Below, in pieces: positions 18,226 to 27,325 of a DNA stretch of 64,000 bases (positions within the stretch are counted from its first letter, which is position 1; each line of letters opens with the position of its first letter). Source of the stretch: Microbacteriaceae bacterium VKM Ac-2854 (lineage in GTDB: Bacteria > Actinomycetota > Actinomycetes > Actinomycetales > Microbacteriaceae); the NCBI GenBank assembly GCA_013205085.1, contig JABMLH010000007.1, positions 209,901 to 273,900 of the forward strand, given 5' to 3'. The translations under genes were made by a program, and so were the position numbers. The notes beneath the pieces were generated by a model, which saw only the letters and a list, made by a program, of their open reading frames with translations, searched no databases and had not been told where the DNA came from.

Positions 18226-19890
18226 TTAGAGGCCAGCCCGGTAGGCGCGCCAGCCGCCGAAGGCGGTGATGTCCGAGGCGCCCGCGACGGCGTACGGCTC
18301 GACGAGGAAGCCGGTCACCGCGCTGCCGTCGGACAGCGACACGGTGCCGATCGCCATCGGCGCCGGCAGCGCCGCGACGAAGGCGCCGAAGCCGGCGGCG
18401 GGCAGGCGCCAGAGCTCGCCCGCGATCGCGGCTCCTCCCTCCGCCCGCACGAGTCCGGGCTTGGGCGGCACGGTGTCGAGGGCGTAGAGCCGGTAGCCCG
18501 CCGCGGTCTCGACATCGCGGACGAAGGATCCGCCCGCCGCGACCAGCTGGGCGTTCAGCGGCTGATCGCGCAGGTGCGCGCCGACCACCATCAGCTCGAC
18601 GCTCGGCGCGAGGAACGCCGCGGCGAGGGTCGCGAGCCGCCGGTCCGCGAAGGCGGGCCCGGTCAGCATCACCCCGAACGGCAGCCCGTCGACGAATCCC
18701 GCCGGGAACGCCAGCGAGGACATGTCGAGCAGGTTCGCGAAGTTCGTGTACCGCCCCATCCGCGAGTTCGCCGCGACGGGTGCGGCGGCGACCTCGACCA
18801 GCGTCGGGTGCCACGTCGTCGTCGGGGTCAGCAGGGCCGCGAATCCGTCCAGCAGCTCTCGTCCGGCCGCGCCGAGCGCATCCAGTCGCTGCTGGTCCTC
18901 GAAGAGCCGCGCGGCGGTCGGATACGCGCCGCCCAGCACGATGCCGGCGACGGTCGGATCGAGATCCGTGCCGATCAGCTCGCGCCGCGCCTCGATGTGC
19001 GCGCCGACCGCGGTGTAACGCTCGGCAACGAACGCGCCGTCGTAAAGCAGGGTCGCCGCCTCCAGCAGCGGCGCGATGTCGACCTCGACGACCTCGCAGC
19101 CGAACGCCTCGAACCGCGCGACGGCCGCAGCGAACGCCGACGCCCAGCCCTCGGCCAGACCCTCCAGCTGCGCGGGCAGCGGCACCGCGATCCGCGGAAC
19201 GGTGAACAGCGCCGCCCGCGCCAGGTCGTCGCGGGCGAGCGGATCCACGCCGTCCGGCCCCGCCATCAGCTCGGCCGCCGCGCGCGAGAGTTCCAGCGAA
19301 CGGCCGAACACGGTCACGCAGTCCAGCGATCGGCAGGCCGGCACCACGCCCGTGTTCGGCACCAGGCCCTTGGTCGGCTTCACGCCGATGATCCCGTTCA
19401 GCGCGGCCGGCACCCGGCCGGAGCCCGCGGTGTCGGTGCCGAGCGCGAGGTCGACGATGCCGAGCGCGACGGCGGTCGCGGATCCGCTGGACGAGCCGCC
19501 GGAGATCCGCGCCGGATCCCAGGCGTTGCGCACCGCGCCGAAGGGCGAGCGGGTGCCGACCAGGCCGGTCGCGAACTGGTCGAGGTTGGTCTTGCCGAGC
19601 ACGATCGCGCCGGCGGCGCGCAGCCGGGCCACGGAGGTCGCATCGACCGCGGGCTCGTACGAATACGACGGCGCGGCGGCCGTGGTCGGCAGCCCGGCGA
19701 CGTCGATGTTGTCCTTCACCGCCAGCAGCACACCGGCCAGCGGCAGCGACGGATCCAGCGCGCCGGCCTCGGCCAGCACCTCGTCGACGTCCCGCAGGCA
19801 GATCCACACCTCCGGTCGGTCCACCTCGGCGATCCGCGCGTACGCCTCGGCCACCCGTTCGACGGCCGAGACGCGCGGGCGCGGGATCAT
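18226..19890 (-). CDS. atzF: Allophanate hydrolase
   Basis: A 554-residue enzyme that splits allophanate to two ammonia and two CO2. The amidase-signature domain (residues ~5-440) shows the catalytic triad region: Lys59 in AVKDNIDVAG, the cis-serine in ISGGSSSGSA (~133-134) and nucleophile Ser157 in GTDTAGSGRVPAA. A C-terminal ~110-residue domain (from about residue 445, VVGAHLRDQPLNAQL) is the usual second domain of AtzF that shapes substrate decarboxylation. The ATG overlaps the carboxylase stop by four bases, so the two are coupled. Confidence 0.93.
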   Translation of the reverse strand: MIPRPRVSAVERVAEAYARIAEVDRPEVWICLRDVDEVLAEAGALDPSLPLAGVLLAVKDNIDVAGLPTTAAAPSYSYEPAVDATSVARLRAAGAIVLGKTNLDQFATGLVGTRSPFGAVRNAWDPARISGGSSSGSATAVALGIVDLALGTDTAGSGRVPAALNGIIGVKPTKGLVPNTGVVPACRSLDCVTVFGRSLELSRAAAELMAGPDGVDPLARDDLARAALFTVPRIAVPLPAQLEGLAEGWASAFAAAVARFEAFGCEVVEVDIAPLLEAATLLYDGAFVAERYTAVGAHIEARRELIGTDLDPTVAGIVLGGAYPTAARLFEDQQRLDALGAAGRELLDGFAALLTPTTTWHPTLVEVAAAPVAANSRMGRYTNFANLLDMSSLAFPAGFVDGLPFGVMLTGPAFADRRLATLAAAFLAPSVELMVVGAHLRDQPLNAQLVAAGGSFVRDVETAAGYRLYALDTVPPKPGLVRAEGGAAIAGELWRLPAAGFGAFVAALPAPMAIGTVSLSDGSAVTGFLVEPYAVAGASDITAFGGWRAYRAGL

Positions 19891-22800
19891 GCCGCCACCC
19901 CGATCGCCGCGAGGATCTGCCCCGGCGCGACCTGCTCGCCCGGCCGGATGTAGACCTCGAGCACCTCGCCCGCGATCGGTGCGTGCACCATCGACTCCAT
20001 CTTCATCGCCTCCACCGCCAGGATCTTCTCACCCGCCGCGACCCGGTCGCCCGGGGTCACGTCGATCTGCCACACCGTCGAGGTGAACGGCGCGTACACG
20101 GCCGTGGCTCCCTCCGGGATCGTCACCGCGGCGGCCTCCGTCGCCACCGGCTCGTCGCGCACGTCGAACTCGCCCGAGGCCCGCCAGCGCTCCTTCTCCT
20201 CTTCGAACGCGCGCGACTGCAACGCGCGGAAGTCGGCGATCGAGCCCGCGTTCTCGGCGAGGAAGGAGTTGTACTCCGCGATCGAGAACGCGCCGTCGAC
20301 CGTCTCGAAGTCGCCGCGGCCCGCATCCGTCTCGGCGCGCAGCTCCAACAGTTCGTCTGCGCCGACCGGGTACCACTCGATCCGGTCGAAGAAGCGCAGC
20401 GCCCACGGGTTCTCCTGGAACAGGCCGCCGCGGCGGTAGCGGTTCCAGATCGGCACGGTGCGGCCGACGAACTGGTAGCCGCCGGGCCCCTCCATGCCGT
20501 AGATGCAGAGGTAGGCGCCGCCGATGCCGACCGAGTTCTCGGCCGTCCAGGTGCGCGCGGGGTTGTACTTCGTGGTGACCAGGCGATGGCGCGGATCCAG
20601 CGGCGTCGCGACCGGCGCGCCGAGGTAGACGTCGCCGAGGCCGAGCACCAGATAGCTGGCATCGAACACCGTGCGGAAGACGTCGTCGACCGAGTCGAGG
20701 CCGTTGATCCGGCGGATGAACTCGATGTTCCACGGCGTCCACGGCGCGTCGCTGCGCACGCCGTTCATGTAGCGCTCGATCGCGAGCCGGGTGGCCGGGT
20801 CGTCCCATGACAGCGGCAGTTTGACCGTCCGTGAGGGAACGACGAGCTGATCCGTGGGCGGGATCTCGTCCTCCAGCTCGCGCAGCAGCGACGCGACGTT
20901 CGACGCCTTCAGGACCGACGGATCCGTGCGCACCTGCAGCGAGCGGATGCCCGGCGTCAGCTCCAGCACACCGCGCGGCGTGTGCTCCTGCAGCCTCGTC
21001 ATCAGTGCGTGCACCCGCATTCGCAGGGCGATGTCGAGCGTCATGTCGCCGTACTCGACCAGCACGTTGTCGTCGCCGTCGCGGCGGTAGGCGACGCTGG
21101 GGCGCGCATCCGTCGCCTCCAGCCGGCCGATCACGCCGTCGTCGCCGTCGCCTCCGGCGCCGAGCACCGTGAGCGCGGCGGGCCGCTGCGTCGCCGCATC
21201 CGCCTCACGCACCGGCACGAAGCGCACGGTATCGCCGGGGCGCAGCTGGCCGAGCTTCCAGAGTTCGCCACTGGCGACCACGGCAGGGCAGACGAAGCCG
21301 CCGAGCGAGGGCCCGTCGGGGCCGAGGATGATCGGGGTGTCGCCGGTGAAGTCGATCGCGCCGACCGCGTAGGCGGTGTCGTGGATGTTCGACGGATGCA
21401 GGCCCGCCTCGCCGCCGTCCTCCCGCGCCCAGCCGGGCCGCGGCCCGATCAGGCGGATGCCGGTGCGGGCCGAGTTGTGGTGCACGCCGTAGTCGGTGGC
21501 GTAGAAGACATCGAGGTCGGCGCGGGTGAAGAAGTCGGGCGCCGCGTGCGGGCCCTCGGTCACGCCGATCTGCCAGCTGCCGGTCAGCGCGGGGCGCCGT
21601 TCGGGGGGTGTCGGCCCGCCGATCAGGCCGAGCCGGGCGCCGTCCGGGAAGTGCGGATGCGCGGCGTCGCTGTCCGGGGATCCGGGCCGCAGCACGTCCC
21701 CCGCCAGCAGCGCCCGCCCGGCGTGGCCGCCGAACTTGCCGAGGGTGAAGGTCGCGGTGGAGCCGAGGTACTTCGGCACGTCGATGCCGCCGCGGACGGC
21801 GAGGAACAGCCGCAGTCCCGGGCCGTGCGCGGTGCCGATCTGCAGGGTCTGGCCGGCGTCGACCTCCAGCGGCAGCCACAGCTCGGCGGGCGTGCCGTCG
21901 ATCGTCACCTCGGCGGGCGCGCCGGTGACCGCGACCACGGCGGGGGCGGAGAAGCGCAGCGTCGGCCCGCTGCCGGTGATCTCCAGGCCGGGCGCGCCCT
22001 CCGGGTTGCCGACCGCGAGGTTCGCCTCGGCCAGCGAGACCGGATCGAACGGGCCGCTCGGCGGCACGCCGACCTGCCAGTAGCCGAGCCGGCCCGGGAG
22101 GTCCTGGATCATCGTCATGGTGCCGGGCGCGAGCACGTCGATCCGCGGCTCCGGGTCGTCGGTCTCGTCCAGGGTGCTGGTCGAGTGCGTGGCCGTGCGC
22201 AGTTCCAGGTCGTCGGTGAGGCCGCGCAGCAGGCCGAGGTTGGTGACCACGCCGTCGATCCGGCTGGCGTCGAGGCCCTCGCGGAGCCGGTCCAGCGCGT
22301 CGTCGCGGGTCTCGCCGGTGGCGATCACCTTGGCGAGCATCGGATCGTAGAACGCGGAGACCTCCAGCCCCGTCTCGATCCAGCCGTCCACCCGCAGGCC
22401 GGAGCCTTCGGCGAAGACCGCCTGGGTCACGAGGCCGCTGGAGGGCAGGCCCGCCTTGGCCGGATCCTCCGCGTAGACGCGGGCCTCGACGGCGTGGCCG
22501 CCGGCGACGAAGGGGGTGTCGAAGACGTCGAGGCGCTCGCCGCGGGCGAGCCGCAGCATCCATTCGACCAGGTCGACGCCGTAGACCTCCTCGGTCACGG
22601 GATGCTCGACCTGCAGCCGGGTGTTCACCTCGAGGAAGGCGGCCTCCTCGCGCACCGGGTCGTAGACGAACTCGACGGTACCGGCGCTGCGGTAGTTCAC
22701 GGATTCGGCGAGTTGTCGGGCGGATTCGTGCAGCAGCGTGCGCACGTGCTCCGGCAGCGCGGGCGCCGGCGCCTCCTCGATCACCTTCTGGTTGCGGCGC

Positions 22801-23498
22801 TGCAGCGAGCAGTCGCGGTCGCCGATCACGGCGACGCGGCCCTCGCCGTCGCCGAAGAGCTGCACCTCGACGTGCCGGGCGGGGCGGACCAGGCGCTCCA
22901 GGAACATCCCGGCGCTGCCGAAGTTGGCCTCGGCCAGGCGGGCGACGCGGGTGTACGCCTCGCGCACCTCCGCCGCGGTGGCGCAAGCCTGCATCCCGAT
23001 GCCGCCGCCGCCGCCCGTGGCCTTCAGCATCACCGGGAGGCCGATGCGTTCGGCCTCGGCCACGGCCTGGTCGACGGATTCGAGCAGGCCGGTGCCGGCC
23101 AGCATCGGCACGCCCGCCTTCCCTGCGAGCTCGCGCGCGGTGTGCTTCGCGCCGAAGGCGACGATCTGCTCGGCGGTGGGGCCGACGAAGCGGATGCCCG
23201 CGGCCTGGCACGCCCGCGCGAAGTCGAGGTTCTCGGAGAGGAAGCCGTAGCCGGGGTGGATCAGGCCGGCGCCGGTGTCGCGCGCGGCCTGGATCACGGC
23301 GTCGATGCGCAGGTAGGAGTCGCGGGCGGGCGCGGGGCCCAGGCGCACGGCGACGTCGGCCTCGCGCACGTGCGGGGCGGCGCGATCCGCATCCGAGTAG
23401 ACCGCGACGGTGCGCATCCCGAGCGCCTTCGCGCTGCGGATCACCCGCCGCGCGATCTCGCCCCGGTTCGCCACCAGCACCGTGTTCGTGCTCAACAT
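19887..23498 (-). CDS. Biotin-dependent urea/guanidine carboxylase
   Basis: A 1203-residue single-chain carboxylase of the usual length for the family. Domains in order: biotin carboxylase with ATP-grasp (residues 1-~450; VANRGEIARRVIRSA, ATGGGGGIGMQ, EVNTRLQVEHPVTEE); a KipA/AHS2-like carboxyltransferase half starting near 470 (RLGYWQVGVPPSGPFDP); a KipI/AHS1-like half from ~840 (LELTPGIRSLQV); and a biotinyl domain with Lys1166 in EAMKMES. The ATG at 23498 fits the family N-terminus; any longer form would read through a palindromic repeat. The two DUF1989 genes upstream point to guanidine as the substrate, giving carboxyguanidine. Confidence 0.92.
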   Translation of the reverse strand: MLSTNTVLVANRGEIARRVIRSAKALGMRTVAVYSDADRAAPHVREADVAVRLGPAPARDSYLRIDAVIQAARDTGAGLIHPGYGFLSENLDFARACQAAGIRFVGPTAEQIVAFGAKHTARELAGKAGVPMLAGTGLLESVDQAVAEAERIGLPVMLKATGGGGGIGMQACATAAEVREAYTRVARLAEANFGSAGMFLERLVRPARHVEVQLFGDGEGRVAVIGDRDCSLQRRNQKVIEEAPAPALPEHVRTLLHESARQLAESVNYRSAGTVEFVYDPVREEAAFLEVNTRLQVEHPVTEEVYGVDLVEWMLRLARGERLDVFDTPFVAGGHAVEARVYAEDPAKAGLPSSGLVTQAVFAEGSGLRVDGWIETGLEVSAFYDPMLAKVIATGETRDDALDRLREGLDASRIDGVVTNLGLLRGLTDDLELRTATHSTSTLDETDDPEPRIDVLAPGTMTMIQDLPGRLGYWQVGVPPSGPFDPVSLAEANLAVGNPEGAPGLEITGSGPTLRFSAPAVVAVTGAPAEVTIDGTPAELWLPLEVDAGQTLQIGTAHGPGLRLFLAVRGGIDVPKYLGSTATFTLGKFGGHAGRALLAGDVLRPGSPDSDAAHPHFPDGARLGLIGGPTPPERRPALTGSWQIGVTEGPHAAPDFFTRADLDVFYATDYGVHHNSARTGIRLIGPRPGWAREDGGEAGLHPSNIHDTAYAVGAIDFTGDTPIILGPDGPSLGGFVCPAVVASGELWKLGQLRPGDTVRFVPVREADAATQRPAALTVLGAGGDGDDGVIGRLEATDARPSVAYRRDGDDNVLVEYGDMTLDIALRMRVHALMTRLQEHTPRGVLELTPGIRSLQVRTDPSVLKASNVASLLRELEDEIPPTDQLVVPSRTVKLPLSWDDPATRLAIERYMNGVRSDAPWTPWNIEFIRRINGLDSVDDVFRTVFDASYLVLGLGDVYLGAPVATPLDPRHRLVTTKYNPARTWTAENSVGIGGAYLCIYGMEGPGGYQFVGRTVPIWNRYRRGGLFQENPWALRFFDRIEWYPVGADELLELRAETDAGRGDFETVDGAFSIAEYNSFLAENAGSIADFRALQSRAFEEEKERWRASGEFDVRDEPVATEAAAVTIPEGATAVYAPFTSTVWQIDVTPGDRVAAGEKILAVEAMKMESMVHAPIAGEVLEVYIRPGEQVAPGQILAAIGVAA

Positions 23499-23502
23499 CG
23501 TC

Positions 23503-23590
23503 AGGGGGTTGTCACTCCGTCCCGCGTCACTCGGTTGCAGGGGGTTGTCACTCCGTCCCGCGACGAGGTGGGACGGAGTGACAACCCCCT
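23503..23590. repeat. Inverted repeat, family A, with a duplicated arm
   Basis: The 21-base arm AGGGGGTTGTCACTCCGTCC(C) occurs at 23503-23523 and again at 23539-23559, 36 bases on, and is followed by a perfect complementary arm at 23570-23590. Only the inner two can form a perfect 21-bp hairpin; the outer copy is an alternative partner. The element fills the gap between the second DUF1989 gene and the carboxylase gene of the same operon. Confidence 0.85.
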
Positions 23591-23602
23591 TCTGTGCGGC
23601 GC

Positions 23603-24280
23603 TCATTCGGCGACCACGATCATCCGCAGCGGGGTGCAGTTGAAGTCGTTGCACGGGTTGTTCATCTGCGGGCAGTTCGAGACGATCACGAGCACGTCCA
23701 TCTCGGCGCGGATCGCGACGCGCTTGCCGGGCGCGCTCATCCCGTCCACGATGCCCAGGGCGCCGTCGGATTCGACGGGCACGTTCATGAACCAGTTCAG
23801 GTTCGAGACCAGGTCGCGCGCGCCGAGACCGTGCTGGGACGCCTCGGCGAGGAAGTTCTCGCGGCAGCCGTGCTGGTATTGGGTGTGGTGCCCGTAGCGC
23901 AGCGTGTTCGACTCCTTCGAGCAGGCGCCGCCGATGGTGTCCTGCCGGTCGATCTCGTTGGCGACGACCGTCGTCAGCGGGTTGCCCTCGTTCGAGCGCA
24001 GCACGGTGCCGGCGCGCACGTAGGCGTTGCCCTGCCAGGCCAGCGTGTCCGGCGCGCTGTAGCGCTCATCCGGGTCCGCCGCGTTGTAGATCAGGCAGTC
24101 GGCGCTCTGGTTGCCGCCGACGTCGACGATGGTGAGGGTCTGGCCCTGGCGCACGATGGCCGACCAGGGCGCGAGCGGGGCGATGCGCTCGTCGAGCACC
24201 ACGGTGCCGGGCACGAGGGATTCGCTCCAGTCGAGGGGGGAGCCGGGCGCGAAGGTGGCGCCGACCGGGACGGTGCTCAT
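23603..24280 (-). CDS. DUF1989 protein, urea-carboxylase-associated protein 2 (carboxyguanidine deiminase subunit)
   Basis: A 225-residue DUF1989 protein. Marks are VDVGGNQSADCLIYNAADP, ERYSAPDTLAWQGN and a C-terminal cysteine cluster NCPQMNNPCNDFNCTP that is diagnostic of the UAAP2 group and fits metal binding. Proteins of this pair were shown in other bacteria to form a two-subunit carboxyguanidine deiminase that produces allophanate and ammonia. Its ATG overlaps the stop of the partner gene by one base (TGATG). Start chosen at that overlap. Confidence 0.87.
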   Translation of the reverse strand: MSTVPVGATFAPGSPLDWSESLVPGTVVLDERIAPLAPWSAIVRQGQTLTIVDVGGNQSADCLIYNAADPDERYSAPDTLAWQGNAYVRAGTVLRSNEGNPLTTVVANEIDRQDTIGGACSKESNTLRYGHHTQYQHGCRENFLAEASQHGLGARDLVSNLNWFMNVPVESDGALGIVDGMSAPGKRVAIRAEMDVLVIVSNCPQMNNPCNDFNCTPLRMIVVAE

Positions 24281-25110
24281 CAGAGTCCTCGTGCTTCCGC
24301 GTAGTCGATCGAGTTCAGGAGCGCACGGTGCAGCTCCGGGGTCGCGGCGTCGGCCGCCGTGCTGGCCGAGCCGCGCCAGGCGTGGATCCGCAGCGGGCCG
24401 ACCGTGTAGTCGGGCCGCGGGTCCAGTGGATGCGCCACGTTCGCGACCAGGATCAGCAGGGGCAGCTCCGCCACCAGGGTCACGTGCGTGCCGGGCCCGG
24501 CCGAGCCGACGAAGCCCAGCGCACCCTCCGGATCCACGCGAACGCCCTGGAAGAAGGAGACGCTCGGCGGCAGATCGCGTCGCGTCAGGCCGTGCTTGCT
24601 CGCCGCCTTCACGAACAGCGAGCGGCCGCTCGGCGACGGGCCCTCGGGAGCCGCGTCGCCGTACTTGCGCTGGTTCCAGGCATCCGTCGACGTGCCGCTG
24701 AAGGCATCGTGGCGGCCCGACGAGTCCTCGACGATGCTCGCCAGCGCTCGGCCGTCGCCGCTCAGCAGCGGCGAGCCGGCGCCGAGGTACGCCTGCCAGG
24801 GGATCTTCTGGGTGTCGGCCACGTTCAGCCGCTCCCACGGCTCGAGCGCGTTGAACACCAGCACGTTCGCGCAGGCGTCGCCGCTCGGGTCGTCGAAGCG
24901 GATGCGCGTGCCGCGGGCCACGACCTTGTGCGTGTAGCCGCCGGGCGAGACCGTCTCGGCCCACGTCAGGGTGATCGGATCGACCCCCTCGGGTGCGAAC
25001 GGCGAACTGCTGGCCGGCAGGTACGGCATCCACTCGCTGGTCCGGCCGCCCTGCGCGCGCGCATCCGCCCGCGACGCTCCGACGCTGTCGGTCTGGTGCT
25101 CGTCTCGCAT
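24280..25110 (-). CDS. DUF1989 protein, urea-carboxylase-associated protein 1 (carboxyguanidine deiminase subunit)
   Basis: A 276-residue DUF1989 protein of the UAAP1 group: VSPGGYTHKVVARGTRIRF, SGDACANVLVFNA, EPWERLNVADTQKIPWQAYL and HGLTRRDLPPSVSFFQGVRV. It pairs with the 225-residue homologue encoded directly downstream. The ATG at 25110 has AAGGAGAACC just before it. A palindromic repeat (family C) separates it from the permease gene. Function as part of carboxyguanidine deiminase is from established work on the family; here it is assigned by homology and context. Confidence 0.87.
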   Translation of the reverse strand: MRDEHQTDSVGASRADARAQGGRTSEWMPYLPASSSPFAPEGVDPITLTWAETVSPGGYTHKVVARGTRIRFDDPSGDACANVLVFNALEPWERLNVADTQKIPWQAYLGAGSPLLSGDGRALASIVEDSSGRHDAFSGTSTDAWNQRKYGDAAPEGPSPSGRSLFVKAASKHGLTRRDLPPSVSFFQGVRVDPEGALGFVGSAGPGTHVTLVAELPLLILVANVAHPLDPRPDYTVGPLRIHAWRGSASTAADAATPELHRALLNSIDYAEARGL

Positions 25111-25129
25111 GGTTCTCCTTGTGGGGCCC

Positions 25130-25198
25130 GCTGGTTGAGCCTGCCGAAACCAGCCCCGGCTCTCGAGGGACGGAGTGGTTTCGGCAAGCTCAACCAGC
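25130..25198. repeat. Long inverted repeat, family C
   Basis: Arms of 23 bases (25130-25152 and 25176-25198), beginning GCTGGTTGAGCCTGCCGAAA, match at 22 positions around a 23-base loop containing CTCGAGGGACGG. A second copy is at 49023-49083. This type of palindrome is widespread between genes of Microbacteriaceae and relatives. Confidence 0.85.
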
Positions 25199-25208
25199 GA
25201 ATGGTGGG

Positions 25209-26801
25209 TCAGGCCTGGACGACGGGGATGGCGGCCGTGGTGGGCACCGCGGTCAGCTGGATCGGACCGTGGGCGCGGTGGCGCCAGGCGTAGTAGGCCC
25301 AGCCGATCAGCAGGGTGGCGCCGATGAAGAGCAGCGCGCTGTACTGCAGCCACCAGGATTCGCCGGTCAGGTCGTAGATCTCGGCGCGCGGCCAGATCAG
25401 GTTGATCGCCATGCCCACCTGGAACAGCACGGCCAGCGCGTTCAGCGGGATGCCCCAGCGGCCGAGGGTGAACAGCGGCTTGCCGTCCTCGTCGACGCCG
25501 GGCGGGAATCCGGCGTGCCGCTGCTTGATCCGCTGCACCAGCAGCGGAGCGGTCACCCCGAGGTAGGCCAGGTAGAGCATCGCGATGCACAGGCTCGACA
25601 GCGCGGTGAACAGCGCCGACTGGCCGATGTTCACCAGCAGTGCCAGCGCCGCACCGATGCCCACCACGATCGAGGTGACCACCGGCGTGCCCGTGCGCGG
25701 CGACACCTTGGCCAGCTGCCTGTGGAACGGCAGCGCCTTCTCCCGCGCCATCGAGTACATCATCCGGGCGCCGGAGGTCTGCACCGCGAGGGTGCAGGCG
25801 AACACCGCGACCGCGACGGCACAGAGCAGCAGGCGGCCGCCGACCTCGCCCAGCGCCGAGGTGATCACCCAGGCGAGACCCTGCGTGGCGAGGTTGCCGT
25901 CGGTCAGCGAGGGCGCCGCGATCAGCGCGCCGATGATCAGCAGCGCCCCGCCCAGACCCGAGACCGTGAGCGCGCGGACGATGGTCTTCGGCGTGGTCTT
26001 ACGCGGGTTGTGCGTCTCCTCCGCGAGTTCGCCGGCGGAGTCGAAGCCCACCATCACGTAGGCCGCCATCAGCGAGGAGGCCAGCCAGGCGAAGACGTAC
26101 GGCTCGTCGCTGGCGTAGCCGACGTTGGTGAAGACGACGTCGGGGCTGCGCTGCGGCAGGAAGAACAGCACCGCGATCAGGGCAACGACGCCCACGATCT
26201 CGATGGCGACGCCGAAACTGGTCACCCGCGCCATCAAGGTGACGCTGAGGATGTTCACGATCGTGGTGATCACCAGCATGATGATGCCCAGCAGCACCGC
26301 GTTCGCCGCCCCGGTCGGCGAGCCGACGTACGGATCCGCGCCGGGCCCGCCGACGATCTGGAAGCCGTCCCAGATCGCGGGCAGCACGGCCTGCACGGCG
26401 ATGGCGGCGACGGCGACCGTGAGGATCTGCCCGATGATCATCACCCAGCCGGTGAACCAGCCGAAGGTGGTGCCCGCGAGGCGGCTGGACCACTGGAAGA
26501 TCGCGCCCGAGATCGGCCAGGACGCCGCGAGCTGCGCGAAGTTCAGCGCCACCAGGAGCTGTCCGGCGAAGACGAGCGGCCAGGCCCAGAAGAAGGCGGC
26601 GCCGCCGAGGCCGAAGCCGAGCCCGAACAACTGGAACACGGTGGTCAGGATGGACACGAAGGAGAAGCCCGCCGCGAAGGAGGAGAACGGGCCGACGCCG
26701 CGGTGCAGTTCCTGCTCGTAGCCGATGACGAGGGCGTCCTGCGACGGGGTGGTGGCGGTGGAGCGAGAGGCGTGGAGCGGGTCGAGCGAGGGAGAACTCA
26801 T
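25209..26801 (-). CDS. APC-superfamily amine/amino-acid permease
   Basis: A 530-residue permease with twelve or more membrane helices. Family segments include FSFVSILTTVFQLFGLGFG, SSRLAGTTFGWFTGWVMI, and GFDSAGELAEETHNPRKTTP in the middle (quoted in part). The ATG at 26801 is preceded by GAAAGGACAG. APC permeases of this type often open guanidine or urea carboxylase operons and are the presumed uptake system for the nitrogen source. A TetR-type palindrome lies 39 bases upstream. Confidence 0.85.
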   Translation of the reverse strand: MSSPSLDPLHASRSTATTPSQDALVIGYEQELHRGVGPFSSFAAGFSFVSILTTVFQLFGLGFGLGGAAFFWAWPLVFAGQLLVALNFAQLAASWPISGAIFQWSSRLAGTTFGWFTGWVMIIGQILTVAVAAIAVQAVLPAIWDGFQIVGGPGADPYVGSPTGAANAVLLGIIMLVITTIVNILSVTLMARVTSFGVAIEIVGVVALIAVLFFLPQRSPDVVFTNVGYASDEPYVFAWLASSLMAAYVMVGFDSAGELAEETHNPRKTTPKTIVRALTVSGLGGALLIIGALIAAPSLTDGNLATQGLAWVITSALGEVGGRLLLCAVAVAVFACTLAVQTSGARMMYSMAREKALPFHRQLAKVSPRTGTPVVTSIVVGIGAALALLVNIGQSALFTALSSLCIAMLYLAYLGVTAPLLVQRIKQRHAGFPPGVDEDGKPLFTLGRWGIPLNALAVLFQVGMAINLIWPRAEIYDLTGESWWLQYSALLFIGATLLIGWAYYAWRHRAHGPIQLTAVPTTAAIPVVQA

Positions 26802-26839
26802 GGGTTCTGTCCTTTCGCGGGCAGGCCGAGCGCGTGGAT

Positions 26840-26859
26840 TACCTATCGCTTGACAGGTA
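26840..26859. promoter_or_regulatory. Probable TetR operator before the guanidine operon
   Basis: TACCTATCGCTTGACAGGTA is an inverted repeat with 8-base arms (7 of 8 pairs match) and a 4-base centre. It lies in the promoter region of the permease gene and is a natural target for the TetR regulator encoded at the other end of the operon. I found no guanidine-I (ykkC) riboswitch core in the leader. Confidence 0.55.
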
Positions 26860-26983
26860 TTGCACTCAGTGTGACCGCGGGTCGTGTCTGCGCCGTTTCC
26901 CTCATGTTTCGGGTGTGTCAATTCGTGGGCGGTTCGCTTCGTCGATCCCTTGCTGCCTGGTCAGCCCGGGTGGACACTGCCTT

Positions 26984-27325
26984 ATGGACTCGGTCGAACA
27001 CTTCAGCATCCCCGTGGACGACATCGAGCGGGCGCGCGCGTTCTATGCCGCGGTCTTCGGATTCGAGTACGAGCCGTGGGACGACAGCCGCGGCCTGTTG
27101 CGCACGGGTGGCGGCATCGACGGCGACCTGCACCTGCGTCGGGCGGTCGCGCATCCGACCGTCACCGTCTACGTCGACGACCTCGACGCCTCCCTCCGCG
27201 CCGTCATCGCGAACGGCGGCTCGCAGCTCGGCGAGATCGAGGCAGTCACCGCCGGCACCCGCTCCGTGTCGGTGCGCGACAGCGAAGGCAACGCCCTCGA
27301 CCTCTTCGCGGGCAACGCGTCGTGA
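26984..27325 (+). CDS. VOC superfamily protein
   Basis: A 113-residue glyoxalase-fold protein: SVEHFSIPVDDIERARAF(Y), a one-metal-ligand first strand, and the C-terminal SVRDSEGNALDLFAG. The ATG at 26984 gives the canonical N-terminus; an in-frame ATG 50 codons upstream adds cysteine-rich non-family sequence and overlaps the permease promoter. It ends in a GTGA overlap with the hydrolase gene, so both are one unit. Substrate unknown. Confidence 0.8.
   Translation: MDSVEHFSIPVDDIERARAFYAAVFGFEYEPWDDSRGLLRTGGGIDGDLHLRRAVAHPTVTVYVDDLDASLRAVIANGGSQLGEIEAVTAGTRSVSVRDSEGNALDLFAGNAS

Noticed and set aside
23499..23654. 52-codon N-terminal extension of the carboxylase
   Set aside because: It would translate the family A palindrome and its duplicated arm; the family N-terminus begins at the ATG at 23498.
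26801..26985. Guanidine-I (ykkC) riboswitch before the permease gene
   Set aside because: I could not find the conserved core elements in the leader; a TetR-type palindrome is there instead.
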